DNA of 64,000 bases from Streptomyces sp. Alt3 (GCF_030719215.1 NZ_CP120983.1:4712001-4776000); one strand, 5' to 3'. Numbered from the stretch's first letter, positions 8,946 to 16,766 are shown. Made by a program: numbers and translations. Notes: generated by a model not told the origin, from the sequence alone.

Positions 8946-8965
8946 AGCACCCCCACAGGGGTGCT
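8946..8965. promoter_or_regulatory. Perfect 8-bp inverted repeat upstream of tRNA-Ala
   Basis: AGCACCCC and GGGGTGCT flank a 4-nt loop at 8946-8965. The right arm runs into TAGAGT (8965-8970), a plausible -10 box 14 nt before the mature tRNA end. It could be an operator, or the base of a weak terminator for sepX. The rest of the 256-nt gap between sepX and the tRNA shows no gene. Confidence 0.4.
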
Positions 8966-8984
8966 AGAGTTTCACTCGTTGCAA

Positions 8985-9058
8985 GGGCCTGTGGCGCAGT
9001 CTGGTAGCGCACCTCGTTCGCATCGAGGGGGTCTGGGGTTCAAATCCCCACAGGTCCA
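8985..9058 (+). tRNA. tRNA-Ala (anticodon CGC)
   Basis: A 74-nt cloverleaf. The acceptor arms GGGCCTG and CAGGTCC pair with a G-U at position 3:70, the alanine identity element. The anticodon stem is CCTCG/CGAGG around the loop TTCGCAT, giving anticodon CGC, and the T-arm is GGGGTTCAAATCCCC-like. The discriminator is A at 9058; the following bases are CCG, so the CCA tail is not encoded. A strong hairpin follows 8 nt later. Confidence 0.96.
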
Positions 9059-9066
9059 CCGCACAC

Positions 9067-9106
9067 ACGAGATCCCGTCCGATCGAAAGATCGGGCGGGA
9101 TCTCGT
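9067..9106 (+). terminator. Terminator hairpin after tRNA-Ala
   Basis: An 18-bp stem with a single G-U pair and a GAAA loop at 9085-9088. It directly follows the tRNA and ends in GTCGTTTCT. Confidence 0.85.
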
Positions 9107-9299
9107 CGTTTCTCTGCCGTGGGACACAGCCGGACGCCGTATCGGCTCGATGGCGGTCGGCACGAAACGTGGTGCGGCCGTGTCCGTGGCCATGGCCGTG
9201 TCCGGAACTGTACGGGTGCTGTCGTTCCGGACACTCACGGACGAGTGTGAGTCCGCGCCACGATGGTCGTCATCGGTCGACGAGGCACGGGGAGAGGTC

Positions 9300-10364
9300 A
9301 TGACGACGAACAACACGGTCGCGGTCTACGGGGCTTACGGGCACACCGGACGATTCGTGGTGGCCGAGCTGCTGGAGCGTGGGTTCGTGCCCGTTCTCGC
9401 CGGGCGCGACGAGAAGAAGCTGAGAGCCCTCGCGGAGGAACGTCCCGGGCTCGACGTCAGACCGGCGTCGGTGGGCGATCCGGAGTCCCTCGACCGTGCC
9501 CTGGCCGGTGCGGCGGCCGTCGTGAACAGTGCCGGTCCCTTCGCCACGACCGCCGCCCCGCTGATCGAGGCGGCGCTGCGGGCAGGGATTCCGTACGTGG
9601 ACGTGGCGGCGGAGATCGAGGCCAATGTCGACACGTTCGCCCACTTCGCGGACCGGGCCCGCGCCGCCGGAGTCGTGGTCGTTCCCGCCATGGCTTTCTT
9701 CGGCGGCCTGGGTGATCTGCTGGTCACCGCTGCGATAGGTGACTGGGCCACGGCGGACGAGGCGCACATCGCGTACGGGCTGAGCAGTTGGCATCCCACG
9801 GAGGGGACACGGGCCGCCGGCAAGGTCTCGGGGGAGCGGCGCGACGGCCGGCGCGTCCGTTACGCGAAGGGGCAGTTGGAGTACCACGACGACGCCCTGC
9901 CCACCGTGGAGTGGTCCTTCCCCGAGCCGATGGGCACCAGGGCCGTCCTCGGCGAGTTCACGATGGCCGACGTCGTCACCGTCCCCAGCCATCTGTCCGT
10001 CCCCGAGGTGACCACCTACATGACCACCGACGCGGCCGGGGATCTGTCGGCCCCTCGGACCCCGGCGCCGACCGCGGTCGACGGGACAGGCCGCTCCGCG
10101 CAGACGTTCCTCGTCGACGTCGTCGTGCGCTCGGGTGAAGAGGAGCGCCGCGCGGTGGCGCGGGGCCAGGACATCTACGCCGTCACCGCGCCGCTGGCGG
10201 TGGAGGCGGTGTCCCGCATCCTCGCGGGGCGGACCAGGACGGTCGGGGTCGCCTCCGCGGGCGGGATCTTCGATGCTGCCGACTTCCTCCGAGCACTATC
10301 CGCGCACCTCTCCTTCGAGCTGCGCGACCGGGGGGCGTCTTCTCGGCCGCAAGCCAGTAGGTGA
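9300..10364 (+). CDS. Saccharopine dehydrogenase-like NAD(P)-binding oxidoreductase
   Basis: A 354-residue protein with an N-terminal Rossmann fold: VAVYGAYGHTGRFVVAELL (residues 7-25), then GRDEKKL, VNSAGPF and YVDVAAE, the pattern of saccharopine-dehydrogenase-like / trans-acting enoyl reductase proteins. The reaction is unknown. GGGGAGAGG lies 3 nt before the ATG. It stands alone, 190 nt after the tRNA terminator; an ACACTC/GAGTGT inverted repeat (9231-9248) sits in its upstream region and may be a regulatory site. The protein ends at a Ser/Arg-rich tail. Confidence 0.8.
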   Translation: MTTNNTVAVYGAYGHTGRFVVAELLERGFVPVLAGRDEKKLRALAEERPGLDVRPASVGDPESLDRALAGAAAVVNSAGPFATTAAPLIEAALRAGIPYVDVAAEIEANVDTFAHFADRARAAGVVVVPAMAFFGGLGDLLVTAAIGDWATADEAHIAYGLSSWHPTEGTRAAGKVSGERRDGRRVRYAKGQLEYHDDALPTVEWSFPEPMGTRAVLGEFTMADVVTVPSHLSVPEVTTYMTTDAAGDLSAPRTPAPTAVDGTGRSAQTFLVDVVVRSGEEERRAVARGQDIYAVTAPLAVEAVSRILAGRTRTVGVASAGGIFDAADFLRALSAHLSFELRDRGASSRPQASR

Positions 10365-10620
10365 TGGAAACGGCCCCCACGCACGAACGGTGACGAGGTC
10401 GGCCGTCCGGCGGAAATACACAAGCGGAAGCACTCGTCCGCGTAGTGCGCATGACATTTCGCTGAGTACTGTCAAGCGTCGAACGATGGGCAGCTTGCCC
10501 TGGGCCGCCCTCGGAACACCGTGCTCGACACTTCTCAACCGGCCCCGGCCCCGGCCGTGCGGTGGTTCGCGTCGCCGGAACCGGTAGTGCGCGTGCCGCC
10601 GACGTCGCAGAGGCCAGAAA

Positions 10621-11496
10621 GTGAGCAGACAGATGCAACCTACGTTCGTACTGGTTCACGGCGCTTTCGCGAACTCCTTCTCCTTCGCGCCGCTCCAAGC
10701 CGAACTCGGCCTCCTCGGGCACCGCTCCGTCGCCGTCGACCTTCCGGGGCACGGGTTCGCGGCCACGTACTCGCGCGCCTACCAGGCGCCGCAGGACCTC
10801 GAAGTGCTCGCCACCGCGCCCGGGGCCATCAGGGGCGTCACGCTCGCCGACAACGCCGCGTACCTCGTCGGGATACTGGAGCGGGCCAAGCGGAACGGGC
10901 CCGTCGTCCTCGTCTCGCACAGCCGCGGCGGCATGACGGCCACCGTCGCGGCCAACCAGCGGCCCGACCTGATCGACCGTCTCGTCCACGTCTCCGCCTG
11001 GTGCCCCGTCGACCTCGACGTCGGCGCCTACTATGCCGAGCCCGAGATGGCCACGGTCGATGCCAAGGGGCTGGCCTCGGGGATGGTCGGGAACCCTGCC
11101 GAACTCGGGCTGCTGCGTTCGAACTTCCGCACCGCGGACCCCGGCGTCCTCGCGGCCTTCAAGGCTGCCTTCCTCGCCGACGGGACGGACGAGGAGTTCA
11201 TGGCCCTCCTCAACACCTTCCAGCCCGACGAGAACCTCGACGTCGGCACGCCCGACGACCGGGCGCAGGCCCACACCTGGGGGCTGATCCCCAAGTCGTA
11301 CGTCCGGCTGACCGAGGACACCAGCGTGCCGCTCGCCATGCAGGACCGGATGATCCGCGAGGGTGACGCGCTGACGCCTGAGAACCCCTACGACGTCCGG
11401 ACGCTCACCAGCAGCCACCTGAAGTGGCTGGTCGAGCCGGCGCCGGCGGCCCGGGTCCTGGGTGAGATCGCCGCGCTCGTGACCGCAGACTCCTGA
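10621..11496 (+). CDS. Alpha/beta hydrolase
   Basis: A 291-residue alpha/beta hydrolase fold enzyme of the small-ester/amide class without a signal peptide. The oxyanion-hole motif HGAF follows the first strand (His13-Gly14), the nucleophile elbow is SHSRGG (Ser101), and Asp233 (TEDTS) and His266 (SSHLKW) fit the acid and base. The GTG at 10621 is chosen because AGAGG lies 7 nt upstream; an ATG four codons later is the alternative. The preceding 256-nt gap contains no gene that could be supported. Substrate unknown. Confidence 0.85.
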   Translation: MSRQMQPTFVLVHGAFANSFSFAPLQAELGLLGHRSVAVDLPGHGFAATYSRAYQAPQDLEVLATAPGAIRGVTLADNAAYLVGILERAKRNGPVVLVSHSRGGMTATVAANQRPDLIDRLVHVSAWCPVDLDVGAYYAEPEMATVDAKGLASGMVGNPAELGLLRSNFRTADPGVLAAFKAAFLADGTDEEFMALLNTFQPDENLDVGTPDDRAQAHTWGLIPKSYVRLTEDTSVPLAMQDRMIREGDALTPENPYDVRTLTSSHLKWLVEPAPAARVLGEIAALVTADS

Positions 11497-11602
11497 CCTG
11501 CGGACCCGGCGCGGATGGGCGTCCGAGGTCCGTGCTGGGGAAGCTTCTCGTCGCGCCCAGGGCACCTGTCGGCCGGTGATCGACGGGTGCCCGCCCGCAG
11601 GC

Positions 11603-12049
11603 TCAGGCGACGGCGGCGACCAGCAGGGTGAAGGCGGCGACGATGACGGCGACGCGGACGTAGTGGAAGCGGTCCCAGCGGTTCATCTGCTCCTTCCAGT
11701 CCTCGGGCCGGTTCTCCGGGGTCCACGTCTTGCCCCTGTTGTTGATCGGGACGAGCAGCAGGACCGACATGATCACGCTGACGATCAGCAGCGCGCCGGC
11801 GGTGACGGTGAGGCCGGTGCCGTCGTGGTGCCACCCCGCGACGGCCCGGACCGCGACGAGGACGAGCGAGCCGATGTACCAGAACGGCATCACGGCGCCG
11901 AGCATCCGGCCTCCGTGAGCGCGGCCGAGCTGGCCGCCGTCGCCGGGCAGTGCGTCGAAGATGCGGTTCATGACGAAGGCGACGGAGAACTCCACCCCCA
12001 CCATCACACCGACGACCACGACGGTGAAGACCTGAAGTGCGTCGAGCAT
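11603..12049 (-). CDS. DUF1772 (anthrone oxygenase-like) membrane protein
   Basis: A 148-residue integral membrane protein with four hydrophobic segments and the ENRPEDWKEQMNRWDRFHYVR region typical of DUF1772 proteins, some of which are anthrone oxygenases. ATG 12049 is preferred because AGGGGG lies 6 nt before it; an in-frame start at 12091 would run through the operator region. It is divergent from a TetR regulator, with two palindromic sites between them, so it is very probably the regulator's target. A possible promoter on this strand (TTGCTT, 16 nt, TAGATC) overlaps the proximal operator. Confidence 0.85.
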   Translation of the reverse strand: MLDALQVFTVVVVGVMVGVEFSVAFVMNRIFDALPGDGGQLGRAHGGRMLGAVMPFWYIGSLVLVAVRAVAGWHHDGTGLTVTAGALLIVSVIMSVLLLVPINNRGKTWTPENRPEDWKEQMNRWDRFHYVRVAVIVAAFTLLVAAVA

Positions 12050-12066
12050 GCCGAGCCCCCTGGGAT

Positions 12067-12097
12067 CTAGCGTTGCTAGCTGATGAAGCAACGCTAG
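12067..12097. promoter_or_regulatory. TetR operator region O1 with adjoining half-site
   Basis: CTAGCGTTGCTAG (12067-12079) is a perfect CTAGC-N3-GCTAG palindrome. A related half-site, GCAACGCTAG, ends at 12097; together CTAGCGTTGCT and AGCAACGCTAG also form an 11-bp inverted repeat with a 9-nt spacer. The element overlaps the presumed promoter of the DUF1772 gene. Confidence 0.7.
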
Positions 12098-12117
12098 TCC
12101 TGCTGCCGCTCGATTGT

Positions 12118-12130
12118 CTAGCGGTGCTAG
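12118..12130. promoter_or_regulatory. TetR operator O2 (CTAGCGGTGCTAG)
   Basis: A second CTAGC-N3-GCTAG palindrome, 51 nt from O1 centre to centre. Its right end overlaps the -10 box TAGGGT (12128-12133) of the TetR gene, which starts 6 nt later, predicting negative autoregulation of a leaderless transcript. Confidence 0.7.
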
Positions 12131-12139
12131 GGTCGCGAC

Positions 12140-12718
12140 ATGTCAGTCCAGGAACGCAAGGAGCGTGAGCGGGCGGGCCGCGAGCGCCTCATCGTGGCCA
12201 CGGCCCGCGAACTCGCCGAGCAGCAGGGCTGGGACGCGGTCACCACCCGTCGGCTCGCCGAGCGCATCGAATACAGTCAGCCCGTCCTCTACAGCCATTT
12301 CCGGGGCAAGCGCGAGATCATCGGCGCGGTCGCCCTGGAAGGTGCCACAGAGATGGCCGCGGCGGTGCGGGCCGCGACCTCCGCCGCGGACGGGCCGCGC
12401 GCCCGGGTCACCGCCCTCGCCCGCGCCTACCTCGACTTCGCCGCACGCAACCCGGCGGTCTACGACGCCATCTTCCAGCTCGACGGCGGTCTCGCGTACG
12501 CACGGGAGGACACGCCGGAGCCCTTGAAGGACGCCTTCGCCGCCCTGCTGGAGACCCTCGGCGAAGTCGCGGGCGACGGTGTCCACCCGGGGCTGTACAC
12601 CGAGACGTTCTGGGCGGCCCTGCACGGGCTGGTCACCTTGACCCGGGCGGGACGGCTCCCGCCGGAGCACACCGAGGTCAGGGTGGGCCTGCTGGTGGAC
12701 CGCCTCGCCGCGTTCTGA
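12140..12718 (+). CDS. TetR family transcriptional regulator
   Basis: A 192-residue repressor. The N-terminal helix-turn-helix spans about residues 17-60 (LIVATARELAEQQGWDAV, then TTRRLAERIEYSQPVLYSHF, GKREI), followed by a ligand-binding domain of the TetR C_33 kind (YLDFAARNPAVYDAIFQ, LHGLVTLTRAGRLP). It is divergent from the DUF1772 gene. The ATG has no Shine-Dalgarno but a -10 box 6 nt upstream overlaps operator O2, so expression is probably leaderless and self-repressed. A strong terminator follows. Confidence 0.93.
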   Translation: MSVQERKERERAGRERLIVATARELAEQQGWDAVTTRRLAERIEYSQPVLYSHFRGKREIIGAVALEGATEMAAAVRAATSAADGPRARVTALARAYLDFAARNPAVYDAIFQLDGGLAYAREDTPEPLKDAFAALLETLGEVAGDGVHPGLYTETFWAALHGLVTLTRAGRLPPEHTEVRVGLLVDRLAAF

Positions 12719-12723
12719 CGAGA

Positions 12724-12754
12724 AGCTCGGGCCCCGAAGCTCGGGGCCCGAGCT
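12724..12754 (+). terminator. Terminator after the tetR gene
   Basis: A perfect 13-bp GC-rich stem with a 5-nt loop starting 6 nt after the TetR stop codon. No T-run follows, as is usual in Streptomyces. Confidence 0.75.
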
Positions 12755-13068
12755 CCGGAATCGCCGCATCACTCGTTCGAGGGGCCATGAACGGTCCCCT
12801 GTCCGGCGCTTGAGCTTCGGGCTTCGGGAGCCGGGATCCGAGGTCCGGGGGTCGAGCCCTGTTGTTCATCCGGGGGGTGGAAAAAGGGGGTTGAGGAAAC
12901 CTCCCCACCCTCCCCACCCCGTCACGGCCAGCAAGTATGACTAATCGTGAGCGAGTTGCGGCGCAGAGTCGCGACTGTTTACGGTGCCCACAACGCGTCG
13001 ACCCCGACGCGGTGTTAGCGCACCGGCCGGGGTCTGACCTCAAGATCGCAACCAAGAAAGACGATCTC
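12755..13068. other. Intergenic region, no supported gene
   Basis: About 310 nt between the TetR terminator and the GTG at 13069. It has purine-rich then pyrimidine-rich tracts (about 12866-12920). From 12937 an in-frame extension of the next gene is open but contains two TTA codons and atypical third positions, so it is regarded as non-coding leader or promoter sequence. Confidence 0.5.
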
Positions 13069-14049
13069 GTGGCTGCCCAGCACCTTAGCTCCGCCCCGCA
13101 CGCACCCGCACCCTCGCGCCCGTACCGCCAGGCCCGCACCGGCTACGGCAAGCGATCCGCGCCCGGTCAACGCCTCCCCGGTCCCGCTGACTTCGCCCTG
13201 CTGCCCGAGCGGGAGCGGTATCTCGCCGGTTACGTCGACCACCTGCCCGACGGGGCCGCCATGGACATCAAGTCCCTGGCCAAGGACCTTCCGCTGTACG
13301 GCCAGATGGCCATCGGCACCGCGCTCAGGCGGCTGGCCGTGGCCGGGCACCTCCGACATGTGCGCTGCCGTGTGGAGAGCCTCGGGCAGAGCCGCTGGGT
13401 CACCCTCACCTTCTGGTCCCGCACCGCCCGCGACAACGAGTGGTGGGCGGCGCAGCTCGCGTCGGACGCCGACGGGACTCCCGGACAGGCCGCCGTCGGA
13501 CAGGCCGCCGTGGAGGCGGCGCCCACGGAGCCGGAGAGTGCGACGCCCGCCGTTCCCCGGCAGCGCGTCCCTGAAGCTCCGGTCGCCGCTGCCGCCGAGG
13601 GGCCGTCCCCGGCGTACCTGGCCCTGGCCCGACTCGGGCGTGTGGAACCGCGTCTGGCGCTCTCCGCCGCCGACTGCGCCGTCCTGGAGGGCCTGGCGGC
13701 GGCCTGGTTCGAGCGCGGCGTGGACGCCGAGTACGTCACCCGGGCCCTGATCTCCGGACTGCCCGACCGGATCGGTTCGCCGGTCGGCTTCGTCCGTCGC
13801 CGCCTCACCGACAAGGTTCCGGCGCGACTGCCGGAGGCCGTCGCCGCTCCGGCCGCGTCCGTACGCACCGTCCTGGTCGAATGCACGGAATGCGGGCGCC
13901 CCGGACCGGCCGAAGCCCTGCCCGACGGCCTCTGCCGCGCCTGCCGCCGGGCCCCGGAAGGGGCGGTCCCGACGTCTGACGTACCGGTCGCCGAGCGGGA
14001 CATCGAGGCCCATGTGCGGATCCTCCGCGACAAGCTGCGGATGCCCTGA
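13069..14049 (+). CDS. Winged-helix (MarR-like) DNA-binding protein with C-terminal zinc ribbon
   Basis: A 326-residue protein of a type common in Streptomyces. After a basic N-terminus, PLPERERYLAGYVDHLPDGA leads into a winged-helix-like region (IKSLAKDLPLYGQMAIGTALRRLAVAGHL, about residues 64-93), then a Pro/Ala linker, a second alpha-helical domain (CAVLEGLAAAWFERGV, YVTRALISGLP) and a C-terminal ribbon with Cys272-X2-Cys275 and Cys289-X2-Cys292. Function unknown; a regulatory or DNA-associated role is inferred. The GTG at 13069 is used rather than the upstream ATG at 12937, whose extension holds two TTA codons and normal-looking protein only after 13069. Confidence 0.7.
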   Translation: MAAQHLSSAPHAPAPSRPYRQARTGYGKRSAPGQRLPGPADFALLPERERYLAGYVDHLPDGAAMDIKSLAKDLPLYGQMAIGTALRRLAVAGHLRHVRCRVESLGQSRWVTLTFWSRTARDNEWWAAQLASDADGTPGQAAVGQAAVEAAPTEPESATPAVPRQRVPEAPVAAAAEGPSPAYLALARLGRVEPRLALSAADCAVLEGLAAAWFERGVDAEYVTRALISGLPDRIGSPVGFVRRRLTDKVPARLPEAVAAPAASVRTVLVECTECGRPGPAEALPDGLCRACRRAPEGAVPTSDVPVAERDIEAHVRILRDKLRMP

Positions 14050-14062
14050 GTCGGGACGGGGC

Positions 14063-14269
14063 TCAGCCTCGCGCCGTCATCCGCACGAACGCGGCCCACT
14101 GACCCTGCCCGACCGTCAGGACCGGCCCGTCCGTGTGCTTGGAGTCGCGGACGTGGACGGAGGTGGGGGTTGCCGCCACCTCGACGCAGTCGCCCCCGTT
14201 GCCCGCGCTGTAGCTGCTCTTGAACCAGTTCGGCGCGTCCGTCGGCGACGCCGGCAGTTCAGTCTTCAT
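14063..14269 (-). CDS. DUF397 small protein
   Basis: A 68-residue DUF397 protein with the hallmark WFKSSYSAGNGGDCVEVA followed by VHVRDSKHTDGPVL and a W-x-x-F end. DUF397 proteins are encoded next to XRE/DUF5753 regulators throughout Streptomyces (WhiJ-type modules), where the small protein is thought to modulate the DNA-binding partner. It overlaps the XRE gene by 4 nt (ATGA) and is therefore translationally coupled to it. Confidence 0.93.
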   Translation of the reverse strand: MKTELPASPTDAPNWFKSSYSAGNGGDCVEVAATPTSVHVRDSKHTDGPVLTVGQGQWAAFVRMTARG

Positions 14270-15111
14270 TGCTCTCCCAACAGCTTCTTGATGAAGGTCA
14301 GCGACTCCCTCGGAGTGAGCGCTTGCGCGCGGAGCACTCCGTAGGTGGACTCGAAGGCGCCGACCTTCTTCGGATCCGAGTGCAGTGCGCTCTCGTTCTG
14401 CACCTCCATGTACGCCATCCTGCGCCGATCCCCGATGTGTAGCAACGTGAACGCCCCCGCCAGCCCGGCATGTTCCTCCCGTTCGGTCGGCATGACCTGG
14501 ATCTCGATGTTGCGCTCGTGGCCATGGAGCAGGAGTTGCTCCAACTGGGCGCGCAGGACAATCCGTCCGCCGAGCGGGCGTCGGAGGACGGTCTCTTCGA
14601 TGACGAAGCTCAGCAGCGGAGCCGGTCGGCGTGAGAAGAGCCTCTGTCGCTCCATGCGTGCGGCCACTCGCTGCTCCACCGTGTCGGCGTCCAGGAGGGG
14701 GCGCCACATCTCGAACACCGCCCGTGCGTACTCCTCCGTCTGGAGCAGGCCCTTCACCACATGGCTGTCGTAGGCGTGCAGTTGGGCTGCCTCTGCCTCC
14801 AGGCGGACGTACTGCCGGAAGAACGACGGGTAACGAGCCCGTTCCACCTCTCCCTTCATCGCCACCAGAACCCCGCGCCCGCCCACCGCGCGGTCCATCG
14901 CCTCGACCATCTCGGGCTTCGGGATGCGCCGTCCCTGCTCGACCGAGGCGATGTGCGCTTCGCCGTAGCCGACGCTCGTTCCCAGTTCCGCCTGGGTGAG
15001 TCCCGCAGCCTCGCGCAGCAGCTTCACCTGGCGGCCGAAGCTGCGCAGGAATCCTGCGCCCGGGTCCACGGGGCTCTCGGCGGTACCGGTCACCGTCACC
15101 GCACCGTCCAT
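14266..15111 (-). CDS. XRE-family regulator with DUF5753 domain (WhiJ-like)
   Basis: A 281-residue protein: an N-terminal Cro/CI-type helix-turn-helix (LLREAAGLTQAELGTSVGYGEAHIASVEQGRRIP, about residues 31-65) and a DUF5753 domain covering the rest (FFRQYVRLEAEAAQLHAYDS, LLQTEEYARAVFE, GHERNIEIQVMP, SALHSDPKKV). WhiJ of S. coelicolor is the studied example and influences development. The ATG at 15111 has GAGGAAGC directly upstream and is preferred to an upstream start 11 codons earlier. It is coupled to the DUF397 gene and divergent from a HATPase gene. Confidence 0.92.
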   Translation of the reverse strand: MDGAVTVTGTAESPVDPGAGFLRSFGRQVKLLREAAGLTQAELGTSVGYGEAHIASVEQGRRIPKPEMVEAMDRAVGGRGVLVAMKGEVERARYPSFFRQYVRLEAEAAQLHAYDSHVVKGLLQTEEYARAVFEMWRPLLDADTVEQRVAARMERQRLFSRRPAPLLSFVIEETVLRRPLGGRIVLRAQLEQLLLHGHERNIEIQVMPTEREEHAGLAGAFTLLHIGDRRRMAYMEVQNESALHSDPKKVGAFESTYGVLRAQALTPRESLTFIKKLLGEQ

Positions 15112-15326
15112 GCTTCCTCGCTCCCGGTCCGCCCTCAGTGGCATCAGGGCAGCAGGTTATGACCGGCCGGGTCCGGCGCGAGGCGGTTTCCCGGCACGCA
15201 CTCCGTGCGGGTGAGCGGGCGTGCCTGCCGTACAGCCCCGTCCCGGACCGGGTGTGCCCCGACAGAGCCGTTCCGTACGGGTGTCGGTGCTGGTCAGGGC
15301 TGTCCGGGGCGCGGGATCTTCGGCGT

Positions 15327-15839
15327 ATGACGACTCCCGCGCAGCCCTCGGGCGACACCTTCGAGCTCCGCTTCTACGCCACCCCGCGTGGTGCCCGTCT
15401 CGCCCGGCGGCTGGCCTCGCACCGTGTCCACGAGTGGGGTCACCGCTACGGCACCGAGGCGAACGACACCGTCAGCCTGGTCGTCGGCGAGCTGGCCGCC
15501 AACGCGGTCACGCACGGGCTGGTGCCGGGACGAGGGGCCTTGCTCAGGCTGGTACGGCCGGCGCGGGGCAGCATCCGTGTGGAGGTCTCGGACACGCGGG
15601 GTGAGCGGTGGCCCGTCCCGGACGGAAGCCTGCCAGGCCTGTCGAGGTCGAGGTCGAGGTCGAGGTCGGAGGCGGAGCCGGGCAGGGGGCTGGTGATCGT
15701 GGGGGCGCTCGCCCAGGCGTGGGGTGTGGTGCCCCGCGACGGAGCGCCGGGCAAGACCGTGTGGGCCGAGATCGACGCCTCGCCCGCGATCGGGGCCGGG
15801 GGAGGAGTGACCCCTTCCGTCAGGGCGGCCGGACGGTAG
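15327..15839 (+). CDS. ATP-binding (HATPase_c / RsbW-like) regulatory protein
   Basis: A 170-residue GHKL ATPase of the anti-sigma-factor kinase class. The N-box is VVGELAANAVTHG (about residues 52-64), the DTRGERWP region corresponds to the G1 box, and GRGLVIVGALAQAWG (about 119-133) to the G2 box. Such genes accompany XRE/DUF397 pairs and are taken as their third partner. An (SR)4 stretch just before the G2 box is encoded by a GTCGAG tandem repeat. No ribosome-binding site is obvious before ATG 15327, which follows 215 nt of divergent promoter region. Confidence 0.87.
   Translation: MTTPAQPSGDTFELRFYATPRGARLARRLASHRVHEWGHRYGTEANDTVSLVVGELAANAVTHGLVPGRGALLRLVRPARGSIRVEVSDTRGERWPVPDGSLPGLSRSRSRSRSEAEPGRGLVIVGALAQAWGVVPRDGAPGKTVWAEIDASPAIGAGGGVTPSVRAAGR
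15641..15668 (+). repeat. GTCGAG hexanucleotide tandem repeat inside the HATPase gene
   Basis: Four perfect GTCGAG copies and a partial fifth, encoding alternating Ser-Arg. The unit is in frame (6 nt), so copy-number change would lengthen or shorten the loop before the G2 box without shifting the frame. Confidence 0.85.
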
Positions 15840-15941
15840 CCTGGGCCGTCCTCGCTCACCCGCCCTCCTGGTGAACGCTGTTGAGGGTCGCGCAGGTCAG
15901 GCGCGGGTCGTGTGTCCGTGGTTCCGTATGGAGGGCGCCCT

Positions 15942-16727
15942 GTGACAGCCGGTATACCCAGCTCCCGTATCGACACCGGCAAGCCGCACCCGGCACGGGT
16001 CTACGACTGGCTGCTCGGCGGGAAGGACAACTACCCGGTCGATCAGGAGGTCGCGGAGAAGCTGCCCGCCGAGGCGAGGGCGAACGCGGCCCGGAACCGG
16101 GCGTTCATGCACCGGGCGTCCGCCTGGCTCGCCGGGCAGGGTGTCGACCAGTTCCTGGACATCGGTACCGGCATCCCCACCGCCCCCAACCTGCATCAGG
16201 TCGTCCAGGCCGTCACCCCGCACGCCAGGGTCGTCTACGCGGACAACGACCCGATCGTGCTGCGTCACGCGGAGGCGCTGCTGGTGAGCAGTCCGGAGGG
16301 CGCCACCGACTACATCCACGCCGATGTGCGGCAGCCGGAGGAGATCCTCGAACGGGCCGCGAAGCTGCTGGACTTCACCAGGCCCGTCGCGCTGTCCCTC
16401 ATCGCGCTGATGCACTTCCTGCCCGACGAGCAGGATCCCTACGGCATCACCCGCACCCTGGTCGAGGCGCTGCCCGCGGGGAGTCACCTGGTTCTCTCGC
16501 ACGGGACCGCCGACCAGCATCCGGAGCTCAGGAAGGAGACGGAGTCCGCGTACAGGAAGGGCGCGATCGCGTTGCGCATGCGTACGCGCGCCGAGGTCGA
16601 GCCGTTCTTCGAGGGGCTGGAACTCGTCGAGCCGGGGCTGGTCACCGCACCCGAGTGGTACCGGGAGGAGCCGGCCCCGGTGTACGAGCGGAGCGGGTTC
16701 CACGTCGGGGTGGCGCGGGTGCCCTGA
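15942..16727 (+). CDS. SAM-dependent methyltransferase, DUF574 (SAV2177) family
   Basis: A 261-residue protein of the DUF574 / Methyltransf_19 group, abundant in Streptomyces. PSSRIDTGKPHPARVYDWLLGG, KDNYPVDQE and RAFMHRAS are the family N-terminus; DIGTGIPTAPNLHQ (about residues 73-86) is the SAM-binding motif I, and VVYADNDPIVL the acidic ribose-binding strand. Substrate unknown. The GTG at 15942 is chosen because GGAGGG (15930-15935) lies 6 nt before it; a GTG at 15912 has no such site. Confidence 0.92.
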   Translation: MTAGIPSSRIDTGKPHPARVYDWLLGGKDNYPVDQEVAEKLPAEARANAARNRAFMHRASAWLAGQGVDQFLDIGTGIPTAPNLHQVVQAVTPHARVVYADNDPIVLRHAEALLVSSPEGATDYIHADVRQPEEILERAAKLLDFTRPVALSLIALMHFLPDEQDPYGITRTLVEALPAGSHLVLSHGTADQHPELRKETESAYRKGAIALRMRTRAEVEPFFEGLELVEPGLVTAPEWYREEPAPVYERSGFHVGVARVP

Positions 16728-16746
16728 GCGGTCGCGGACCGCCTCA
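16725..16746. terminator. Small convergent hairpin
   Basis: TGAGCGGTC and GACCGCCTCA pair around GCG with one bulged base, between the convergent methyltransferase and acetyltransferase genes. It may act as a weak bidirectional terminator. Confidence 0.4.
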
Positions 16747-16766
16747 GGCTGACGCAGGCAGGCGTC

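Noticed and set aside
8985..9106. tRNA-Ala as an integration site of a mobile element
   Set aside because: No integrase, excisionase, or repeated tRNA 3' end was seen nearby; the following genes are ordinary chromosomal genes.
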